DNA of 48,674 bases from CAZCZU01 sp964503475 (GCA_964503475.1 CAZCZU010000018.1:1-48674), one strand, 5' to 3'. Shown: positions 24,988 to 34,402, counted from the first letter of the stretch. Notes: a model not told the origin generated them from the sequence alone. Made by a program: numbers and translations.

Positions 24988-25880
24988 TGGGCATTGCCAC
25001 GACCTTGAATTTTATCCTCACTCATCCGCTGAATGCGGAGCGGAAACTGGCGGCCATCATGCGCTTTGTCCGTTGGCAGATCGGCAGCCGCATCATGGCT
25101 GCCCCGGTCGCCAAACCCTTCGTTGAACATACCCGGCTGCTTGTCAGCCGCGGTATGACCGGCGCGACACAGAATATCTATTGCGGACTGCATGAATTCG
25201 AGGATATGGCATTCGTACTGCATGCGCTGCGCGCCGACGACCTTTTCGTCGATGTGGGGGCGAATGTCGGCAGCTATACGTTACTGGCCGGCGGGGTGGT
25301 CGGTGCGCAATGTATCTCGCTTGAGCCGGTGCCGGAGACATTCGCCCACCTGTGCGACAACATCAACCTGAACGGCATTGCCGATCGCGTGTCGGCGAGG
25401 AATGTCGCTGCAGGTGAAGCGCGCGGTACGTTGAGATTCACGGCCGGGCTGGACACGGTCAATCATGTGCTGGCCGAGGATGAAGTGCAGGAAAATGCCA
25501 TCATGGTCGGCGTGGAGAGGCTTGATGACCTGCTGGCCGGTCGTAAGCCGCTGTTGATAAAGATCGATGTTGAGGGGTTTGAGACGAAGGTCATTCTCGG
25601 TGCGCATGCGCTCCTGTCGAGCCCTTCGCTGCTCGGTGTCATCATGGAGCTTAATGGCAGCGGCAGCCGCTATGGCTTCGATGAAGATGCCCTGCACGCA
25701 CGCATGCTGGAATACGGCTTTAAGGCATACAGCTATCGCCCCATCGAAAGGGAGCTGGTTGTGCTGGACAACAGAAACGTGCATGCCGGCAATACACTCT
25801 ATCTCCGGGGTGAGACGGAGATCCGCGCACGCATCGGGAGTGCACGTAAATTCATGACCAACCTGGGCATCGAGGTTTAG
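24987..25880 (+). CDS. FkbM-family methyltransferase (3 of 4)
   Basis: A 297-residue enzyme. SAM motif LFVDVGANVGSYTLLAGGVV (about 88-107) is followed by SLEPVPETF and the FkbM signature LLIKIDVEGFETKVILGAHAL (about 190-210), and by the C-terminal ELNGSG strand. The ATG overlaps the previous stop by one base (TGATGG). The longest of the four FkbM proteins, with an extra N-terminal helical segment of about 60 residues. Confidence 0.88.
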   Translation: MGIATTLNFILTHPLNAERKLAAIMRFVRWQIGSRIMAAPVAKPFVEHTRLLVSRGMTGATQNIYCGLHEFEDMAFVLHALRADDLFVDVGANVGSYTLLAGGVVGAQCISLEPVPETFAHLCDNINLNGIADRVSARNVAAGEARGTLRFTAGLDTVNHVLAEDEVQENAIMVGVERLDDLLAGRKPLLIKIDVEGFETKVILGAHALLSSPSLLGVIMELNGSGSRYGFDEDALHARMLEYGFKAYSYRPIERELVVLDNRNVHAGNTLYLRGETEIRARIGSARKFMTNLGIEV

Positions 25881-25889
25881 CGGCTGCAT

Positions 25890-26714
25890 ATGACGACGGA
25901 TGAGAGAAGCCGGCGGGTAGCCGCACTTGCCAACGCCGCAGCCTACGACGCCGAGGCGACACGCCTCTATATCGACGGAGCCCCCCATATCAAGCATGCG
26001 GAGCTGAGGCACCTGTTCGGCAGACTGGTGGTGCAGGCCTATGACAGGGCCTGCGAGCATGCAGAGGTGCCCGCGGTCCTTGATCTCGGGGCGGGGGATG
26101 GTTCCGCCACCCTGCCGTTCCTTGAGCTTGGCGCCCGGGTGACGGCGGTGGATATTTCTGCCAGCCAGCTTGCGTCGCTGCAGCAAAAGTGCGCCCGTTT
26201 TTCCGACCGGCTTGAGGTGCGCTGCGAGGACATTAATGACAGTCTGAACAGCTTGCAGCCGGTCTACGATATTGTGGTCGCCAACTCCTTTCTGCATCAC
26301 GTGCCCGATTATCTCAGCCTGATCCGGCAGGCATCCGGCCTGGTCAGGGATAAGGGGCAGTTTTTCTCGTTTCAGGAGCCGTTGCGCTACGACTCGATCG
26401 GCAGGCGCGACAAGCTCTTTTCCGATCTGGCCTATTTTTCGTGGCGCATCTTCCGGCGCGATGCCATCGGCGGCCTGGGCAGACGTCTGCGGCGTGCCCG
26501 TGGCATCTATCTGGAGGATTCGGAAGCCGACAACACCGAGTACCACATCACACGCAACGGAGTGGATCAGGAGGCGATCCGCGACACCTTTGCCGAGCTG
26601 GGCTGGGGCTGTGACATCGTCCCCTATTTCAGTACCCAGAGCAGCCTGTTTCAGCCACTGGGCTCCCGCCTGGGGGTGGAGAACACCTTTGCCGTCATGG
26701 CCCAAAAGGAGTAA
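25890..26714 (+). CDS. Class I SAM-dependent methyltransferase (UbiE/UbiG-like)
   Basis: A 274-residue protein with the SAM motif AVLDLGAGDGSATLPFLELG, acidic residue region VTAVDISASQL, and the post-I segments YDIVVANSFLHHVPDYLSLI and LVRDKGQFFSF. This is a generic Methyltransf_11/25 pattern; substrate unknown, most likely a sugar or lipid-linked intermediate. It lies between the FkbM gene (9 bp) and a glycosyltransferase (6 bp), clearly in the same operon. Confidence 0.8.
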   Translation: MTTDERSRRVAALANAAAYDAEATRLYIDGAPHIKHAELRHLFGRLVVQAYDRACEHAEVPAVLDLGAGDGSATLPFLELGARVTAVDISASQLASLQQKCARFSDRLEVRCEDINDSLNSLQPVYDIVVANSFLHHVPDYLSLIRQASGLVRDKGQFFSFQEPLRYDSIGRRDKLFSDLAYFSWRIFRRDAIGGLGRRLRRARGIYLEDSEADNTEYHITRNGVDQEAIRDTFAELGWGCDIVPYFSTQSSLFQPLGSRLGVENTFAVMAQKE

Positions 26715-26720
26715 ACGGAG

Positions 26721-27869
26721 ATGAATATCCTGCATGTGACGCCGTCGATCTATCCGGCCACCTATTGGGGCGGGCCGATGTTTACGGTCTATGCATTGAA
26801 TCGGGCGCTGGCAAGGATGGAGGGGGTGTCGCTGACCACCCTGTCGACGGACTCCGCCGGGCCACTGCGTCAGCAGCAGCTGGATACGGAATCGCTCCCT
26901 GACCTCTATCCGGGGCAGGATGTTCTGGTGATGCCGCGTGTGGCGGGGGATTCGGTATCCTGGGCACTGTTGCGGCATCTGCTGGCGATGATTCGCCGGG
27001 CCGATGTGGTGCATCTGACGGCCATCTACTCCTTTCCGACCATACCCACGCTGCTGCTTTGTCGGCTGATGGGCACCCCCCTGGTCTGGTCGCTGCATGG
27101 CGCGGTGCAGGATGAGGTGGAGTGGCAGGGAACTCCCCGGCGGGGCCTGAAACGCCTCTGGGAGCGCATATGCAATGGGTTGCTGGTGCCGGAGCGATCG
27201 GTGCTACACCTTGTTTCCGGGCGCGAACGCGATGCGACCATATCCCGAATCGGCAGGGGCCGACCTGTCGTGATCCCGAATGGTGTGGATGCGCCAGCCA
27301 AGTTGCCTGCGCGAAGATGGCTGCCGGAAGGGCGGCTGCGATTGATGTTCCTCGGTCGCCTTTCCCCCAAGAAAGGGGTGGAAAACCTGCTGCAGGCCAT
27401 GGCTACCCTTGATGATTCCTCCGTCGAGCTTTCCATCTATGGTTCGGGCGATGCTGCTTACACAGCCAGCCTGAAGACGCTGGCAGGCCGACTCGGTCTC
27501 CTGGATCGAACGGTTTTTTTCCGCGGCCAGGTGGATGGTGAGGCGAAAGAGCGCGCCTTTGCCGAGGCGGACGCCTGCATCGTTCCGTCACATACGGAGT
27601 GTTTTTGCATGGTGGTGGCCGAGGCCCTGGCGCACGGCGTGCCGGTGATCGCCAGTCATGGCACGCCGTGGGAGGGCGTTGTCGAGCATGGCTGCGGGCT
27701 GTGGGTGGAGAATCGTCCCGAAGCACTGGCCGATGCCGTGATCGCGATCCGCAGCATGGATCTTCCGGACATGGGCGCGCGCGGCCGGTCCTGGATGCAA
27801 CACGACCTGGCCTGGGAAACATTGGCAGCGGAGATGCTGGACGTTTATCGTCGGCTGGCAGCGCACTGA
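26721..27869 (+). CDS. Glycosyltransferase family 4 (3)
   Basis: A 382-residue GT-B enzyme. The N-terminus has the Gly-rich WGGPMFTVYALNRAL loop of GT4 acceptors; the donor domain has LMFLGRLSPKKGVENLLQAM and VPSHTECFCMVVAEALAHG. GGAG is close to the ATG (AAACGGAGATG), with another AGGAG about 17 nt upstream. No overlap with neighbours, spacing 6 bp and 15 bp. Donor and acceptor not predictable. Confidence 0.88.
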   Translation: MNILHVTPSIYPATYWGGPMFTVYALNRALARMEGVSLTTLSTDSAGPLRQQQLDTESLPDLYPGQDVLVMPRVAGDSVSWALLRHLLAMIRRADVVHLTAIYSFPTIPTLLLCRLMGTPLVWSLHGAVQDEVEWQGTPRRGLKRLWERICNGLLVPERSVLHLVSGRERDATISRIGRGRPVVIPNGVDAPAKLPARRWLPEGRLRLMFLGRLSPKKGVENLLQAMATLDDSSVELSIYGSGDAAYTASLKTLAGRLGLLDRTVFFRGQVDGEAKERAFAEADACIVPSHTECFCMVVAEALAHGVPVIASHGTPWEGVVEHGCGLWVENRPEALADAVIAIRSMDLPDMGARGRSWMQHDLAWETLAAEMLDVYRRLAAH

Positions 27870-27884
27870 GGCAGAAGAGGGCGA

Positions 27885-28526
27885 ATGGCTGAAGATACGA
27901 ACATGGTTGCGGATTACGGATGGCAGGATGGCGAGACGCTTGATTCGCAGGCCTATCTGATGGCACCGGTGCTGGCGCAGCTGCAAAAGCTGCAGGCCGG
28001 GACGGTGCTCGATCTGGGGTGTGGCAACGGTGCTGTCAGCCACCATTTGCATCGTATGGGGTACCGCGTGTTTGGCTGCGATGCCGATCCCGGTGGCATT
28101 GCCATCGCCAGAGAGGGCGATTCCGGGGCCGAGTTCGCACAGGTCTCCCTATACGATGCCCCCGAATCATTGGAGAAGAGATCCTTCGATGCGGTGATCT
28201 CGACCGAGGTGATCGAGCATCTGTTCGAGCCCGCAGCACTGCCACGCTTTGCCGCAGCCGTGCTGAAACCGGGCGGGCACCTGATTGTCACGACTCCCTA
28301 TCACGGTTACCTGAAAAACCTGTTGCTCTGCCTGGCCGGCAAGTGGGACAGTCATCACACCGCCCTGTGGGATGGCGGGCATATCAAGTTCTGGTCGCGC
28401 CGGACGTTGACGGCGCTGCTGGAGGCGAACGGCTTCGAAGTGGTGGCCTTTGCGGGTGCCGGCCGTTTTTATGGCGTGTGGAAAAGCATGGTGATCACAG
28501 CCAGGCTCCGGGAAGGACATCGGTGA
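27885..28526 (+). CDS. Class I SAM-dependent methyltransferase
   Basis: A 213-residue protein with SAM motif TVLDLGCGNGAVSHHLHRMG, GCDADPGGIAIA, the FDAVISTEVIEHLFEP segment and LKPGGHLIVTTPY, all of the UbiG/Methyltransf_23 type. It follows the third GT4 by 15 bp. The conserved W-D-x-G-H-I-K-F-W stretch is typical of sugar methyltransferases in polysaccharide loci, but the substrate is not known. Confidence 0.82.
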   Translation: MAEDTNMVADYGWQDGETLDSQAYLMAPVLAQLQKLQAGTVLDLGCGNGAVSHHLHRMGYRVFGCDADPGGIAIAREGDSGAEFAQVSLYDAPESLEKRSFDAVISTEVIEHLFEPAALPRFAAAVLKPGGHLIVTTPYHGYLKNLLLCLAGKWDSHHTALWDGGHIKFWSRRTLTALLEANGFEVVAFAGAGRFYGVWKSMVITARLREGHR

Positions 28527-28538
28527 GGGTGAGCGGGC

Positions 28539-28970
28539 ATGCGTGAAAATGAACAGGGGTTGCCAGGGCAGTGGTTCTGCAGGTCAGGGTGCCGGGTGCT
28601 CTACCTGACGCTGACGGGCTATCTGGCGCTATTACTCTTTCTTAGCCTCAATCCGTGGGTGCGCCCGAAAACGACGGCCGCCCTTTTGTCTCCGGATAAG
28701 CTGGCGCACGCTCTGGCCTATGCCATCCTTGCCATCGGCATTTTTCTCGCGCTCCCCTGCACCTCGGAGCGCTTTCATCACTGTCGGCGTTGTGCCTGGT
28801 TGATGGCTTTGGCGATTTCGGTCACGGCCGGGATCGGCGTGGAAATTGCGCAAAGCGTGTTGACCGTGAACCGGACCGGCTCGCCGGAGGATGCCGTGGC
28901 CAATGCGATCGGAGTGATGCTCGGCCTTTCCCTGTTTCAGGGCATGCGCTTTGCATTCGCAAAACGCTAG
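28539..28970 (+). CDS. VanZ-family membrane protein
   Basis: A small 143-residue membrane protein with four hydrophobic segments. The sequence ...SLNPWVRPKT...PDKLAHALAYAILAIG and IGVEIAQSVLTVNRTGSPEDAVANAIGVMLG matches the VanZ-like family (K-x-x-H and E-x-x-Q...D-x-x-A-N-x-x-G). VanZ-like proteins are common in polysaccharide loci; VanZ itself gives low-level teicoplanin resistance by an unknown route. Its job here is not known. Confidence 0.82.
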   Translation: MRENEQGLPGQWFCRSGCRVLYLTLTGYLALLLFLSLNPWVRPKTTAALLSPDKLAHALAYAILAIGIFLALPCTSERFHHCRRCAWLMALAISVTAGIGVEIAQSVLTVNRTGSPEDAVANAIGVMLGLSLFQGMRFAFAKR

Positions 28971-29020
28971 CGACGGATGATGATGTATTCCGGCTACGAA
29001 AGTGAGGGGAGGGATTAGCT

Positions 29021-29920
29021 ATGAGTCGGCTGGCCGTGATCATCCTGACCCTGAATGAGGAGAAACACCTCGAACGCTGTCTGCGCGCCGTCAACCGGGT
29101 GGCCAGCGAGGTATTCGTCGTGGACTCCTATTCCAGCGATGCCACGCCCGCGATTGCGACGTCGATGGGGGCGCAGCTGGTGCAGCATGAATTCGTCAAT
29201 CATGCCGAACAGCTCGCCTGGGCTCTGGAGCATCTGCCGCTGACGTCGGAATGGGTGATGCGGGTGGATGCCGATGAAGTGGTTTCTGCCGGGCTGGCCG
29301 ATGAGATCAGCCGGGCAATATCGGATGCTGCCAGCGGGATCAACGGTTTCCTTGTCCGCCGGCAGGTCTGCTTTGCCGGCAAAAGGATCCGTTTCGGTGG
29401 TGTGGCGCACTGGGTGCTCAGGCTTTGGCGGCGCGGTACGGCGGATGTCGAGCGGCGCTGGATGGATGAGCATATGCTGCTCCGTCACGGCCATGCGGCA
29501 CGCCTGAGCGGTGAATTTGTCGATGATAACCTGAATGACATCGCATGGTGGACCGACAAGCACAACGGCTATTCCACGCGCGAGGCGATCGACCTTCTCA
29601 ACCACAAATATGCCTTTCTGCCGGCCAGGGGCAGCGTGCCCCTCACCCATCAGGCACGGCGCATGCGCTGGATGAAGGAGCATGTCTATGCCCGTTTGCC
29701 GACGGGGCTGCGGGTACTACTCTATTTCGCCTATCGCATGATTTTCCGTCTCGGTATGCTGGATGGGCCTGGCGGCTTCGCATTCCATTTTCTGCAGGGG
29801 TGCTGGTACCGTTATCTGGTGGATATCAAGATGCGGGCGGTGGAACGCCGGATGCGGCGTGACGGTGTCGATTGCATCGAAGCGATCCGGCGTGAATTCG
29901 GCGTGGACCTTTTGCGGTGA
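29021..29920 (+). CDS. Glycosyltransferase family 2 (2)
   Basis: A 299-residue GT-A enzyme related to the KdtX/WaaE group. Motifs: LAVIILTLNEEKHLERCL, VFVVDSYSSDAT, the metal-binding VMRVDADEV (D-x-D at about 85), and WMDEHMLLRHGHAARLSG (E/D-H in the acceptor lobe). The C-terminal DPGGFAFHF-like segment reads DGPGGFAFHFLQGCWYRYLVD. Start ATG 29021, after a weak AGGGAG site; 50 bp downstream of the VanZ gene. Confidence 0.87.
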   Translation: MSRLAVIILTLNEEKHLERCLRAVNRVASEVFVVDSYSSDATPAIATSMGAQLVQHEFVNHAEQLAWALEHLPLTSEWVMRVDADEVVSAGLADEISRAISDAASGINGFLVRRQVCFAGKRIRFGGVAHWVLRLWRRGTADVERRWMDEHMLLRHGHAARLSGEFVDDNLNDIAWWTDKHNGYSTREAIDLLNHKYAFLPARGSVPLTHQARRMRWMKEHVYARLPTGLRVLLYFAYRMIFRLGMLDGPGGFAFHFLQGCWYRYLVDIKMRAVERRMRRDGVDCIEAIRREFGVDLLR

Positions 29921-29927
29921 GTCTCTC

Positions 29928-30659
29928 ATGAATCCATGGCTGAACCGGCTGGACAAGCTGCTGCAGGTCATGCTCTCCATGCGCTTGCTGCGTGCATTGC
30001 TGCGACAGCGTGTGCTGGCCGGAGCGGAGCATCGCCGAATCCTGTCTCCGGAACTTCGCAGTGTGGTCGATATCGGTGCCAATAAAGGGCAGTTCGCCCT
30101 GGCCGTGCGCCGCTGGGCACCGATGGCACAGGTGACTGCCATTGAGCCGCTTGCCGGGCCGGCAGAGTTGTTCCGACGCGTATTTGCGGGTGATGAGAAG
30201 GTGACACTGCACCAGGCTGCGATCGGTCCGGCTGCCACCACCCAGGTCATGCATGTTTCGGCGCGCGAGGATTCGTCATCACTGCTGCCCATTGCCGCGG
30301 CCCAGGTCGAGATGTTTCCGGGCACGGCCGAGGTGGCGACGACCGAGGTGCGGGTGGCACCGCTCGATGCATTCCTGACTCCGGCCGATATTGCCGCACC
30401 CGCCCTGCTCAAGCTCGATGTGCAGGGTTACGAATACGAGGCCCTGCTGGGGTGCACCTCGTTGCTGCCGGCCTTCGACCGCATCTACTGCGAATGCTCC
30501 TATGTCGAGCTCTATGCCGGGCAGAAGCTGGCGGACGATATCGTGGCCTGGCTTGCGGAGCATGGCTTTGCGCTCGAAGGACGCTTCAACCCGGCCTGCG
30601 ATGGCAACGGCAACGTCGTGCAGGCCGATTTTCTCTTCCGGCGCATCGCATCGGCATGA
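29928..30659 (+). CDS. FkbM-family methyltransferase (4 of 4)
   Basis: A 243-residue enzyme. SAM motif SVVDIGANKGQFALAV, acidic loop VTAIEPLAGP, and FkbM signature LLKLDVQGYEYEALLGC, followed by IYCECSYVELY. The frame is open 55 codons upstream inside the previous gene; ATG 29928 (MNPWLNRLD), 7 bp after that stop, is preferred. Ends in an ATGA overlap with the WcaI-like gene. Confidence 0.88.
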   Translation: MNPWLNRLDKLLQVMLSMRLLRALLRQRVLAGAEHRRILSPELRSVVDIGANKGQFALAVRRWAPMAQVTAIEPLAGPAELFRRVFAGDEKVTLHQAAIGPAATTQVMHVSAREDSSSLLPIAAAQVEMFPGTAEVATTEVRVAPLDAFLTPADIAAPALLKLDVQGYEYEALLGCTSLLPAFDRIYCECSYVELYAGQKLADDIVAWLAEHGFALEGRFNPACDGNGNVVQADFLFRRIASA

Positions 30660-31882
30660 AAATCCTCATCCACAGTATCAATTTCGCGCCCGAGCTGACC
30701 GGTATCGGCAAGTATACGGGTGAGCTTGCGGCCTGGCTGGCCGAAGCAGGGCATGAGGTGCGGGTGGTGACGGCGCCGCCCTATTACCCGCAGTGGCGCA
30801 TTGCCGAAGGGCATGCCAACCGCTGGTCGGTGCAGCGGGATGGGGATGGCAGGCTTACGGTCTGGCGCTGCCCGTTGTGGGTGCCTCGGCACCCCTCGGG
30901 GCTCAAGCGACTGTTGCATCTGGCAAGCTTCGCATTCGCCAGTCTGCCGGTCATGCTGCGCCAGGCCTTCTGGCGGCCGGATGCGGTGCTGGTGGTGGAG
31001 CCGCCGCTCTTCTGCGCACCGCAGGCATGGCTGGTGGCCAGGCTATCCGGGGCACGTGCCTGGCTGCATGTGCAGGATTTCGAAGTCGATGCCGCATTCG
31101 ATCTCGGTATCCTGCGTTCGCAGGTGCTGAGGCGATGGGTGCTGGCATGCGAGCGCTTTCTGCTGCGTCGTTTCGATCGGGTTTCGACGATCTCGGAGAA
31201 GATGCTGGACAGGCTTGTCGGCATGGGCGTGGCGGCGGGGAGGTGCATGCTTTTTCCGAACTGGGTCGATACGCAGGCGATCCATCCCCTGCCACGGCCG
31301 AGCGTATATCGGGATTGGCTCGGCCTGACTGATCAGGGTTTTGTTGCCCTCTACTCCGGCAACATGGGGGAAAAGCAGGGGCTCGAAGTTGTGCTTGAGG
31401 CCGCGCGACGGCTTGAAGATGAGGAGCATATCTGTTTTGTGCTCTGCGGGGACGGTGCCGTGCGGGCCCGATTGCAGGCGGCCTATGCGGATCTGGGCAA
31501 TGTCATCTGGCTGCCGTTGCAGCCGGTGGCGCAACTGAACGAATTGCTTAATCTGGCTGATGTACACCTGCTGCCGCAGCGGGCGGATGCAGCGGATCTG
31601 GTGATGCCGTCACGGCTGGTGGGCATGCTGGCCAGTGCTCGCCCGGTGCTGGCCACGGCCTTGCCAGAAACACAGATTGGGCACATCGTAACGCAGTGCG
31701 GCCGCCTGACGCCGCCCGGGGATGCCGATGCCCTGGCGCAGACGTTGCGGGAACTGGCGGCGGAAGAGGCAGATCGTCACAGGCTGGGGATGGCGGGCAG
31801 GCGCATTGTAGAGAAGCGTTTTTCCAGGGAGAACGTGTTGGCCGAATTCGAACGAGAACTGACGGAGTTGCCGGGTGCTTAG
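30656..31882 (+). CDS. WcaI-family glycosyltransferase (GT4)
   Basis: A 408-residue enzyme beginning MKILIHSINFAPELTGIGKY, the hallmark N-terminus of the WcaI family of colanic-acid-type loci (N-Y-x-P-E-x-T-G-I-G-x-Y). It continues with VVTAPPYYPQWRI and the donor domain ALYSGNMGEKQGLEVVLEAA, and LLPQRADAADLVMPSRL. Placed just before the priming transferase and overlapping it by 8 bp, as in several colanic-acid-like loci, so it may add the second sugar of the repeat. The ATG overlaps the FkbM stop. Confidence 0.9.
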   Translation: MKILIHSINFAPELTGIGKYTGELAAWLAEAGHEVRVVTAPPYYPQWRIAEGHANRWSVQRDGDGRLTVWRCPLWVPRHPSGLKRLLHLASFAFASLPVMLRQAFWRPDAVLVVEPPLFCAPQAWLVARLSGARAWLHVQDFEVDAAFDLGILRSQVLRRWVLACERFLLRRFDRVSTISEKMLDRLVGMGVAAGRCMLFPNWVDTQAIHPLPRPSVYRDWLGLTDQGFVALYSGNMGEKQGLEVVLEAARRLEDEEHICFVLCGDGAVRARLQAAYADLGNVIWLPLQPVAQLNELLNLADVHLLPQRADAADLVMPSRLVGMLASARPVLATALPETQIGHIVTQCGRLTPPGDADALAQTLRELAAEEADRHRLGMAGRRIVEKRFSRENVLAEFERELTELPGA

Positions 31883-33275
31883 GGGCTATCTGTACACCCA
31901 TGCCTCGCGCATCGCCTTCATGCAGCGTTTGCTTGATGCCCTGCTGATCGCCGGCCTCTATACCCTGCTGGTTGCGATCTCCGAAGTGGACTGGAGCGGC
32001 GTGCGGATGTTGCCGGCGGTCCTGGCCGTGACGCTGTTTGCATTGTTGGCCGAAATGCAGGGCGTCTACCGCTCCTGGCGTGTCAGTCCGCTGGGTGATG
32101 AAATCCGGGCCGTCACCACGATCTGGTTGTTTGTGGTGTTTGCCCTGCTCGTGCTGGCCTTTGCCACCAAGACCTCGGCCTTCTATTCGCGTATCACGGT
32201 GACCACCTGGTTTGTCGCCATGCCTCTGGCGCTCGGCGGCATGCGCCTGCTGGTGCGCAATGTGCTGCGCCGGGCGCGCAGTCGCGGTGCCAACCTGCGA
32301 ACAGTGGCTGTGGTCGGCAACAATCCCTCGGCCCATCGCCTGATCGCCCATCTGGAAGCGATGCCGTGGGCCGGGCTGGCGGTACGTGGCATCTACGAGC
32401 GCGATGCCGAAGCGGGTACGGTGCAGGTCGACGGCACACGTTATCCGCTCGACTCCGAGGAGCAGCTGTTGCGTCGGGCGCATGACGGCGAAGTGGATGC
32501 CATCTACATCGCGCTGTCGCTGCGCGAGGAGCGGCGTATCGAAGCGCTGGTGAATGAGCTGGCCGACAGTACGGCCTCGGTCTATGTGGTGCCCGACATG
32601 TTCGTCGCCGGCCTGATGCATTCGCGCTGGATCGACTTCGGCGGCATGCCGCTGGTCAGCGTCTACGAGACCCCGTTCTTCGGAGTCGACGGTTGGGTGA
32701 AGCGCCTTGAGGATATTGCGCTGAGCAGCCTGATCCTGCTGCTTAGCTCACCGCTGTTGGTGGCGATTGCCCTGGCGGTGAAACTCACGTCGCATGGTCC
32801 GGTCCTGTTCAGGCAGCGGCGCTACGGCCTTAACGGTGCGCTGGTGGAGGTGTGGAAGTTCCGCACCATGACGGTGTGTGAGGCGGATAACGAGGTCAGT
32901 CAGGCGGTCCGTAACGATGCACGTGTCACCCCGCTTGGCGCCCTGCTGCGCCGCACGTCACTGGACGAGCTGCCGCAGTTCTTCAACGTGCTGCAGGGGA
33001 CGATGTCCGTGGTCGGCCCGCGCCCGCACGCGATTGTACACAACGAGCAGTACCGCAAACTGATCAGGGGCTACATGCTGCGACACAAGGTGAAGCCCGG
33101 TATCACCGGCTGGGCCCAGGTCAACGGCTGGCGCGGCGAGACCGATACACTGGAGAAGATGCAGAAGCGCATCGAATACGACCTCGAATATATCCGGAAC
33201 TGGTCGTTGTGGCTGGATCTGAAGATCGTATTGCTGACCAGCTGGCGGGGCTTCTTCGGCAGCAACGCCTATTAG
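31875..33275 (+). CDS. Undecaprenyl-phosphate sugar phosphotransferase (priming enzyme, WcaJ-like)
   Basis: A 466-residue polyprenyl-phosphate hexose-1-phosphate transferase that starts repeat-unit assembly on undecaprenyl phosphate. Residues about 1-120 hold four TM helices, 130-250 a Rossmann-like CoA-binding-type domain, and 275-466 the catalytic domain: a membrane re-entrant helix, then WKFRTM, TSLDELPQFFNVLQG, SVVGPRPHA and KPGITGWAQVNGWRG. Length equals WcaJ and its homologues (about 464). The glucose specificity is inferred from WcaJ similarity only. Start is GTG 31875 (VLRGYLY), overlapping the previous gene. Last clear gene of the main operon. Confidence 0.9.
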   Translation: MLRGYLYTHASRIAFMQRLLDALLIAGLYTLLVAISEVDWSGVRMLPAVLAVTLFALLAEMQGVYRSWRVSPLGDEIRAVTTIWLFVVFALLVLAFATKTSAFYSRITVTTWFVAMPLALGGMRLLVRNVLRRARSRGANLRTVAVVGNNPSAHRLIAHLEAMPWAGLAVRGIYERDAEAGTVQVDGTRYPLDSEEQLLRRAHDGEVDAIYIALSLREERRIEALVNELADSTASVYVVPDMFVAGLMHSRWIDFGGMPLVSVYETPFFGVDGWVKRLEDIALSSLILLLSSPLLVAIALAVKLTSHGPVLFRQRRYGLNGALVEVWKFRTMTVCEADNEVSQAVRNDARVTPLGALLRRTSLDELPQFFNVLQGTMSVVGPRPHAIVHNEQYRKLIRGYMLRHKVKPGITGWAQVNGWRGETDTLEKMQKRIEYDLEYIRNWSLWLDLKIVLLTSWRGFFGSNAY

Positions 33276-33561
33276 CGTCTGAGGGCACGGGATTCTGTGC
33301 TCCATCGTATTACAACTTTAGCCGATGCCAGGATCGAAACGCTTGATTCAGGGCCTGTTCCCGTATCCACGGCGCTATCGGGCATGACCGGTTGATACCC
33401 GCAGGGAGTACGGAGCTTCGGATCGTTGTCCATGTCGAGATTGGAGGCGACGTTGCGGGCCGGGACGAAGAACCTTGCTTGGCAAAGGTGGCTGTTGTTT
33501 TCAGAATGCTTGTTTTGCAATCTGCTATGCGACCAGGATGGAAAAGAGGAGTGCCAGGTAT
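33276..33561. other. Intergenic gap after the polysaccharide operon
   Basis: The 286-bp gap separates the priming transferase from the last plus-strand methyltransferase. An 82-codon minus-strand ORF (33272-33520) is open, but it has a TTG start without ribosome site and no recognised features. No clear terminator or promoter was seen. Confidence 0.4.
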
Positions 33562-34296
33562 ATGCACTTGAAATCCAGGCTGAAGAAAATACCGGGACTG
33601 GTCACACTGGTCCGGATGGCGCGTATTCTTTTTATCCCCGCTTATCGCAGCGAATGGCTTTTGCGGCGGGAGAAGCCCGACAACCTGTTTCAGCCGGTTA
33701 CGCTGACCCGCTTGAATCGCTATCCCCGCATATTCACCTTCGTCCAGGAGCAGCTTTCCGCTGTTGAGGCTCCCCGCCTGTTGTCCTTCGGTTGTTCGAC
33801 CGGGGAGGAGGTGTTCACCCTGCGACGCTATTTTCCTCAGGCCGAGATCGTCGGCCTCGATATTAATCGCCGCAGTATTGAGACGTGTCGCAAACGGCAG
33901 AAGCGGAGCGGTGATGCCCACATCCGCTTTGAATGGGCAGCTTCAGCATCAGGCGAGCCTGACGAGAGTTACGATGCCATATTTTGCATGGCCGTATTGC
34001 GCCATGGCGATGCCGGCGTAAGCCGCCCGGATGACTGCACCCATCTGATCCGTTTCGAGGATTTCGAGAGAACGGTGGAAGAGTTTTGCAGGCTCCTGAA
34101 GCCGGGGGGCTACCTGACGATCTGTCACAGCAATTTCCGTTTTGCCGATACCGGCATTGCCGCTGATTTTGAGGTAGTCCCTGGCATCGAGCCGGTGCAG
34201 CCGACAGAAGCGACGCCGCTGTATGGCCGGGACAATCGCCTGCTGGCGAATGCCTTCTATGACGACACGGTTTTTCGCAAGCGCAAAGCGGGCTGA
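33562..34296 (+). CDS. Class I SAM-dependent methyltransferase
   Basis: A 244-residue protein. The SAM site RLLSFGCSTGEEVFTLRRYF (with CheR-like S-T-G-E-E), acidic loop EIVGLDINRRSIETC, YDAIFCMAVLRHGDAGV and LKPGGYLTICHSNFRF place it in the CheR-like/Methyltransf_25 group. ATG 33562 (MHLKSRLKK) has GAGGAG 10 nt upstream; longer starts at 33538 or 33475 are unsupported. It stands apart from the polysaccharide operon and is convergent with the minus-strand peptide locus, so its pathway is unclear. Confidence 0.75.
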   Translation: MHLKSRLKKIPGLVTLVRMARILFIPAYRSEWLLRREKPDNLFQPVTLTRLNRYPRIFTFVQEQLSAVEAPRLLSFGCSTGEEVFTLRRYFPQAEIVGLDINRRSIETCRKRQKRSGDAHIRFEWAASASGEPDESYDAIFCMAVLRHGDAGVSRPDDCTHLIRFEDFERTVEEFCRLLKPGGYLTICHSNFRFADTGIAADFEVVPGIEPVQPTEATPLYGRDNRLLANAFYDDTVFRKRKAG

Positions 34297-34402
34297 AGCC
34301 ATGCCTGCTCCCTGCCCGAAGGAGCGGGGTCCCTGGTTTACGTTATGATGTTATACGGGTTACGGGCATTGCCTGCATGGGCCCGGTCGAGGTCCTTTGT
34401 GC

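Noticed and set aside
4689..33275. PEP-CTERM/exosortase system
   Set aside because: HprK-like, PqqD-like and AsnB-like genes near a polysaccharide locus suggested it, but no exosortase and no protein with a C-terminal PEP motif plus helix and basic tail was seen.
33272..33520. 82-codon minus-strand ORF considered as another precursor peptide
   Set aside because: TTG start without ribosome site, no W-x-x-P-x-L plus Thr-x-Gly at proper spacing, no acid at position 7-9 after a Gly; no similarity to peptides A or B.
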